Source of the DNA: Nitzschia sp. pyKryTriq1
Lineage: Eukaryota > Bacillariophyta > Bacillariophyceae > Bacillariales > Bacillariaceae
Assembly: GCA_956465555.1 (NCBI GenBank)
Contig: OY101130.1
Coordinates: 434,001 to 498,000, forward strand
Direction: 5' to 3'
DNA length: 64,000 nucleotides
The position numbers were made by a program, and so were the translations under genes. The first letter of the stretch is position 1; each line of letters starts with the position of its first letter. Of the stretch, positions 60,151 to 64,000 are shown piece by piece. Under the pieces are notes generated by a model. The model worked only from the letters and a program-made list of their open reading frames with translations. It made no database searches and was not told the origin of the DNA.

Positions 60151-61084
60151 AGTTGATGGAGATTGAATCCCAATATACTACCTGTAACAGCAGAAAGAGA
60201 ATACTGCACTGTATAATATCAGAGTAAAGTAATAATACACATCATTCATTCCATCATGAATCATCACCAGGGCGTTCAGAAGAAATATAGCAAGTACTAT
60301 AGAGTAGGACCGCTGTTTGTCGAAGTCGACATGGGTGCCGTACCGTACCTGATGATACATACCATGTACCGTATCACATCAGTTGCCCTGTAGACGTCGA
60401 GAGTCGGTCTCGGGCTGCTCAGTCTGATCACGATACCAGGTACAGCCCCATACCTGTTATCGTACGACCATGGTGTGTTTCTCATGTGGTACAGTACTAG
60501 TACTGTATAATGTGGGTTTTGGCGGCATCGTGTACTCGTAGTATACTAGCTACCGACCGTAAAGTGCTCTCCTCGCGTCCTCGCTCTCCCTACATGGTAG
60601 TACTTCTCTCTAGAGTAGAGAGTTTGAGAGGGGAGATTTCTTCGTACTCTATCACCGGAGTAAGTCGTAGACCAGAACGAGTACATAGGGAGCATTACTC
60701 TACTAGAGAGATTCATTGCTCTCGACCGTCAAGGTAGCAGCTAAATTAGACAGTGCACTTTTTCGCTGCTTTACGATATAGTAGAGTAGTAGGAAAGAGG
60801 GCGATCATGGAGCAAGTCGGACAAGTCGAACAACCACCTATTCTTCATTCTCGCAGTCAGCGCTATGATGATACGGTACACTGGGGAGCTGCAACAGCAT
60901 ACCGGTATGCATCAGATTCGCGATGTTGATGCTCCAACGTGTCTCGTTTCTCATAGTCTAGCTAGAATGGTACGAATGCACGTAAAATATTATCTGACAT
61001 TACAACCAGGAAGCCATCCATACTAAATCGTCGTTCAGAGTACGTAGTAGAGGCAAGATTATTTGGTAACACAGGACGGCGTCG
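60151..61084. other. Intergenic, 934 bp, with a recurrent element
   Basis: GTACC palindromes at 60335-60370 and 60430-60506, CTCTAGAG hairpins at 60606-60622, and copy 2 of the recurrent element at 60706-60788. No gene supported. Confidence 0.45.
60706..60788 (-). repeat. Recurrent interspersed element, copy 2
   Basis: Reverse complement of copy 1 at 30068-30144 with only a few substitutions across about 75 bp (CCGTCAAGGTAGCAGCTAAA then TTAGACAGTGCACTTTTTCG, CTGCTTTACGATATA). Confidence 0.65.
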
Positions 61085-62296
61085 ATGATATCCACGGGCC
61101 CATTCGCAGGCGGTCGATGGTTGCTGCCATGGTTCGGGATTTTGTGGATATCGGCGGTCATGTCGCACCATCACGTCGTGGTCTTGGCAGAGACTTCCTC
61201 TCCTGCGAGAAGAAGCACAATCGATGTCCCATCGATGATTCAAAAATGGTCAGTGGTGAGACTTCCGAAACAAAAATTCCAAGCATCGCGTCATTTGAAA
61301 ATGAGTGAAGAGAAAGCTCCAGATGAGCTCGATTCCATTGAATTGACCCCCAACCAAGTACTGGTCCACGTCGAGGCCTTTTCTATAGACGCCTTTCTGC
61401 GAACCTTGTTGGACGAAGGCTCCTTCCATTATTCGCTCAAGGTTGGGGACACAATGAGAGCTGCAGGGTATGGGACTGTGGTTCGAGCCGGTTCCAATCA
61501 AGCCTACAAAGTTGGATCGAGAGTTGCGGGGGTGCTACCAGTGACCAACCTGGCTGTAGTGGAGAAATCACCCTTTCTTTTGTCAATGGCGCCCTTTCCA
61601 GGCGTGCCACCGTCACTCTACTTGGGACTGCTGGGAAATTCTGGTCTTAGTGCGTATATTGGAATTTTCTTGGCTGCCACGAAACCACCGCAGAAAGGGG
61701 AAACTGTCGTCATCAGTGCCGCGGCAGGCGGGGTCGGAACTTGTGCAGCACAAATGGCGAAACTAACAGGCGCCAGAGTGGTTGGAATTGCTGGTGGCCC
61801 TGACAAGACTGACTTTCTTCTGAGGGAGCTCGGACTGGATGCGGCTGTTGACTACAAACATCCCACGCAGTCTCTCGAGGAACAACTGGCTGGGGCATGC
61901 CCCGATGGTGTCGATTTCTTTCTGGACAATGTCGGAGGCGCCACATTGGATGCGGTTCTGGATAAGATCAATCAAGGTGCGAGGGTTGTCATTTGCGGGG
62001 CAATCTCTCAATATGATACAGGGAAGTTGTATTCCAACCCGCAAGGTCCTAAAAATTACCTCAAACTAGCCGAGCGGAGCGCCACAATGTCCGGATTTGT
62101 TCTCGGGCACTTTTTGAGCTCACCCAAGAACCTCATAGCTGCTACGGCTTACATTTTATGGCACTACTTTCGAGGGAATCTGAAATCCTTCGTGCAAGTA
62201 GAGAGGGGATTGGACTCCTTTGGTGCGTCGCTAGAAAAGCTCTTGAACGGGAAGAATACCGGCCGTCTGCTTGTCGATGTCACTGGTAATCTATAG
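61085..62296 (+). CDS. NADP-dependent MDR-family oxidoreductase (prostaglandin reductase / CurA-like) with signal sequence
   Basis: Predicted 403 residues. The N-terminus (WLLPWFGILWISAVMSHHHV) looks like a signal peptide. It is followed by a medium-chain reductase: SVVRLPKQKFQASRH, VLVHVEAFSIDAFLRTLLDE, GSRVAGVLPVTNLAVV, LLGNSGLSAYIGI, then the Rossmann motif SAAAGGVGTCAAQMAKLTGA (about 207-226), GARVVGIAGGPDK, DNVGGATLDAVL and VVICGAISQYD. GLSAYIG, AGGVG and DNVGG with no zinc ligands place it with the zinc-independent alkenal/prostaglandin reductases (PTGR, CurA, plant 2-alkenal reductase), which reduce alpha,beta-unsaturated carbonyls. Those are relevant to diatom oxylipins, by inference. 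An ATG without the leader (LKMSEEKAPDE) could give a cytosolic form. Confidence 0.85.
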   Translation: MISTGPFAGGRWLLPWFGILWISAVMSHHHVVVLAETSSPARRSTIDVPSMIQKWSVVRLPKQKFQASRHLKMSEEKAPDELDSIELTPNQVLVHVEAFSIDAFLRTLLDEGSFHYSLKVGDTMRAAGYGTVVRAGSNQAYKVGSRVAGVLPVTNLAVVEKSPFLLSMAPFPGVPPSLYLGLLGNSGLSAYIGIFLAATKPPQKGETVVISAAAGGVGTCAAQMAKLTGARVVGIAGGPDKTDFLLRELGLDAAVDYKHPTQSLEEQLAGACPDGVDFFLDNVGGATLDAVLDKINQGARVVICGAISQYDTGKLYSNPQGPKNYLKLAERSATMSGFVLGHFLSSPKNLIAATAYILWHYFRGNLKSFVQVERGLDSFGASLEKLLNGKNTGRLLVDVTGNL

Positions 62297-62525
62297 TTCT
62301 TGTTCTGCGTTTTAGACATGGCTCTATCCCAAATATAGGTGTATTTTTTCATTGTTGAAACATCGTTTTTGTGCCTTTCAACCGTCGCCACTCGCCACAG
62401 GAGTCATTTCCAGCCTCCAGACGCGAAGTCTGATGATTTGTAGGTCAGATAATAAAACTAAGTACAGTAGTACAGTAGAGCCAAGAAAGTCGTTTTTTCG
62501 TATTCATAACTACATCTCGTTGTAA

Positions 62526-63446
62526 TTACATTGTTGCTCCAAGGCTATAGTCGCAATTTTTGCCCTCCAGTCGGTCCAACAGACTCGAAAAGTTTCTTGT
62601 CGCCGTACCGTCGCCCTTCTCCTTGGCTCGTAAATCAAAACTACGTCCTGCGTATACTTCGGGAAACCGTAACGACTCCAGCATGACTTGCGCGACATCT
62701 TCTCTCGGGACCGTTCGGGATTCTGTGCCATCCATGTTATCATCCACGCCGGCGACCAACTCACGCTCGCCACCCGGTTCATTGGTTAGACCTCCAGGGT
62801 GGACAATGGTATATGTAAGCTTGGGTGCTTGTTCCATCAGATATACTTCAGTTTTACGTTTCCATTGAACAATCATTCCACCTGATACGGTGCCATCAGG
62901 ATTGACTTTCTTGCCAAGGTTGTTGAGAGGATGATCGGGGTTGGTTCCACCCATGGTCGAACACAAAACGACATGAGTTCCTGGAGGGCACGCATCGATT
63001 TGATTCTTCTGTCCTATCCAATCTACCGCTTCGGGATCTCCGTGGGGAAAAGCAAAGACGGGTCGGCCTGTATCAGGATTGATTTCTTCCGTCGGGGCGG
63101 GTTTGGCGGATGTGCAAATGCAAAAGGCATACAGGTTGTCTCCTCCCGCGACTTGCACAGCGGCCTTGATGGCGTCTGGGTTGGTCACATCTGCGACAAT
63201 CACATTGAAATCGGGGACACCCGACTTGACCAATTTCTGTTTTGATTCTTCACTTCTGACCAAGCCCAGGGGTTGGAATTCCTCCGGCAAGGCCAAGAGT
63301 TTGCGGAAGAGTGCCTGACCCGTTTGCCCGCCGGCACCCGTAACAACTACCTTTTTTGGTGCTGTTTGGGCTGCCAGTGCGCACGTTAAATGTACTGACA
63401 TCATGGTAACTGCGATTTGAAAAATCTTCCTGTAAGTCGTTGACAT
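62526..63446 (-). CDS. NmrA-like atypical SDR (NAD(P)-binding) protein
   Basis: Predicted 306 residues from the ATG at 63446; the open frame extends upstream to a GTG and passes another ATG at 63557. The N-terminus (IFQIAVTMMSVHLTCALAAQT) is a probable signal or plastid-ER leader. The Rossmann fold opens KVVVTGAGGQTGQALFRKLL (about 30-49), the G-x-x-G-x-x-G of atypical SDRs. VIVADVTNPDAIKAAVQ, HVVLCSTMGGTNPDHPLNNL and YTIVHPGGLTNEPGG follow (the HPGGLT replacing the usual RPGxL), then PREDVAQVMLESL. No Y-x-x-x-K catalytic pair is obvious, as usual in this class. Close in style to plant chloroplast NAD(P)-binding SDR proteins (At5g02240-like). Probably a redox-sensing or reductase protein. Confidence 0.83.
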   Translation of the reverse strand: MSTTYRKIFQIAVTMMSVHLTCALAAQTAPKKVVVTGAGGQTGQALFRKLLALPEEFQPLGLVRSEESKQKLVKSGVPDFNVIVADVTNPDAIKAAVQVAGGDNLYAFCICTSAKPAPTEEINPDTGRPVFAFPHGDPEAVDWIGQKNQIDACPPGTHVVLCSTMGGTNPDHPLNNLGKKVNPDGTVSGGMIVQWKRKTEVYLMEQAPKLTYTIVHPGGLTNEPGGERELVAGVDDNMDGTESRTVPREDVAQVMLESLRFPEVYAGRSFDLRAKEKGDGTATRNFSSLLDRLEGKNCDYSLGATM

Positions 63447-64000
63447 AATGAAACAAAAACTGATACTGTAGTTGATGTATGCGCGGTCAATGTCCTCTTG
63501 GGAAGGTGTCGAATAATGAATAATGCAATGTGATGGATGGAATGCGAGAGGGAACATAAGTGATGGTAGCACATCCCCCGCAGCGGGCAAAATAACGACC
63601 ACAAACTTGAAACTGATCCGAGAAGCCGACGACCATCACGCAATGAGTCAGTCGATGATTTCGGGTGTTTTGATTGGATGGTTGGATCCATATCCACGTC
63701 TGACTTCAAAGCTTGTTCAACAGAAGATTGGGATGACAGCATGGAGTCGTTTGGGTCGAAGATCCGAGCGAGCTTGCCCGGTTTTCGCAGCATCATCTGT
63801 TTCCGTTTTGGGTCCTCTACGATACATAGGTACCTGTACGGTACTTGTGGAGAGGAGTCCCCAGTCCCCAGCATCATCAATCATCATCCTTGTCGTTCTT
63901 ATTCTGAAAAGGAACAGGTGTTCATACATCGAACATCGAACGACCCACAGTGCTGTCCGATACAGTATGACCTTGAATATCTCCCGTACAACTTGTGAGA
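63447..64000. other. Right-edge intergenic sequence, 554 bp
   Basis: Upstream of the SDR gene. No convincing gene. TACCTGTACGGTACTTGT-type palindromic motif at 63831-63848. Confidence 0.35.

Noticed and set aside
63401-63998. Several 70-160 codon frames at the right edge
   Set aside because: Overlapping in different frames, no recognisable motif, and located in the SDR upstream region.

Overview
The window looks like nuclear DNA of a diatom, most likely a raphid pennate. The genes are eukaryotic: dynactin p25, a histone deacetylase, a sirtuin, DEAD-box and FKBP proteins. They carry short GT-AG introns (71 to 191 bp where I could place them). Several N-termini match the bipartite plastid presequences of diatoms, with an aromatic residue next to the signal-peptide cleavage site (S-A-F, H-S-F, D-A-F, S-A-W). 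Receptor cyclase-phosphodiesterase fusions of the diatom type are present as relics. I see no rRNA, tRNA or CRISPR array. Species cannot be named from sequence alone.

Layout, left to right. 1-27.5 kb is gene-dense. It holds an edge fragment, an MFS transporter, a membrane-anchored SGNH/PC-esterase-like protein, a two-exon HDAC, an alpha/beta hydrolase, a secreted Pro/Thr-repeat LRR protein, an ABHD14-like hydrolase, a broken guanylate cyclase-PDE gene, a DTDEF glycosyltransferase-like protein, a DEAD-box helicase, a plastid-type divergent kinase, a lumenal FKBP, a DUF1826 protein, a sirtuin and a small membrane protein. 27.8-30 kb holds an arylsulfatase K-like gene. 30.2-31.1 kb is a 931-bp foldback element. 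32.0-34.4 kb encodes four globin domains in a row. 35.0-38.3 kb is a gene graveyard bounded by inverted GGGACACCCGGC ends, with a truncated C-terminal processing peptidase, the C-terminal half of a PDE and two copies of a 260-bp tandem-repeat element. 39-44.5 kb holds dynactin p25 and a 1549-residue disordered/armadillo protein. 45.0-45.55 kb is a small hAT-like element with an 8-bp target-site duplication. 46-54.6 kb holds a Cys-rich surface protein, a second sulfatase, a membrane cyclophilin-like protein and two tandem sulfotransferase paralogues. 56.8-60.2 kb encodes a 1118-residue secreted mosaic protein. The right end carries an NADP-dependent MDR reductase and an NmrA-like SDR protein.

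How the genes may work together is inference. Two sulfatases, two sulfotransferase-like proteins, a glycosyltransferase-like protein, a polysaccharide-esterase-like protein and a propeller-domain secreted protein lie within about 58 kb, which would suit sulfated extracellular polysaccharide turnover. Kinase, FKBP, DUF1826 and possibly the helicase look plastid-directed.

The strongest unusual signal is the four-domain globin gene. Its three inter-domain introns all fall at the classical globin B12.2 position. Several start codons were moved to the first in-frame ATG, because the longest open frames begin at GTG or TTG. Introns were placed by eye from frame, splice dinucleotides and protein continuity.
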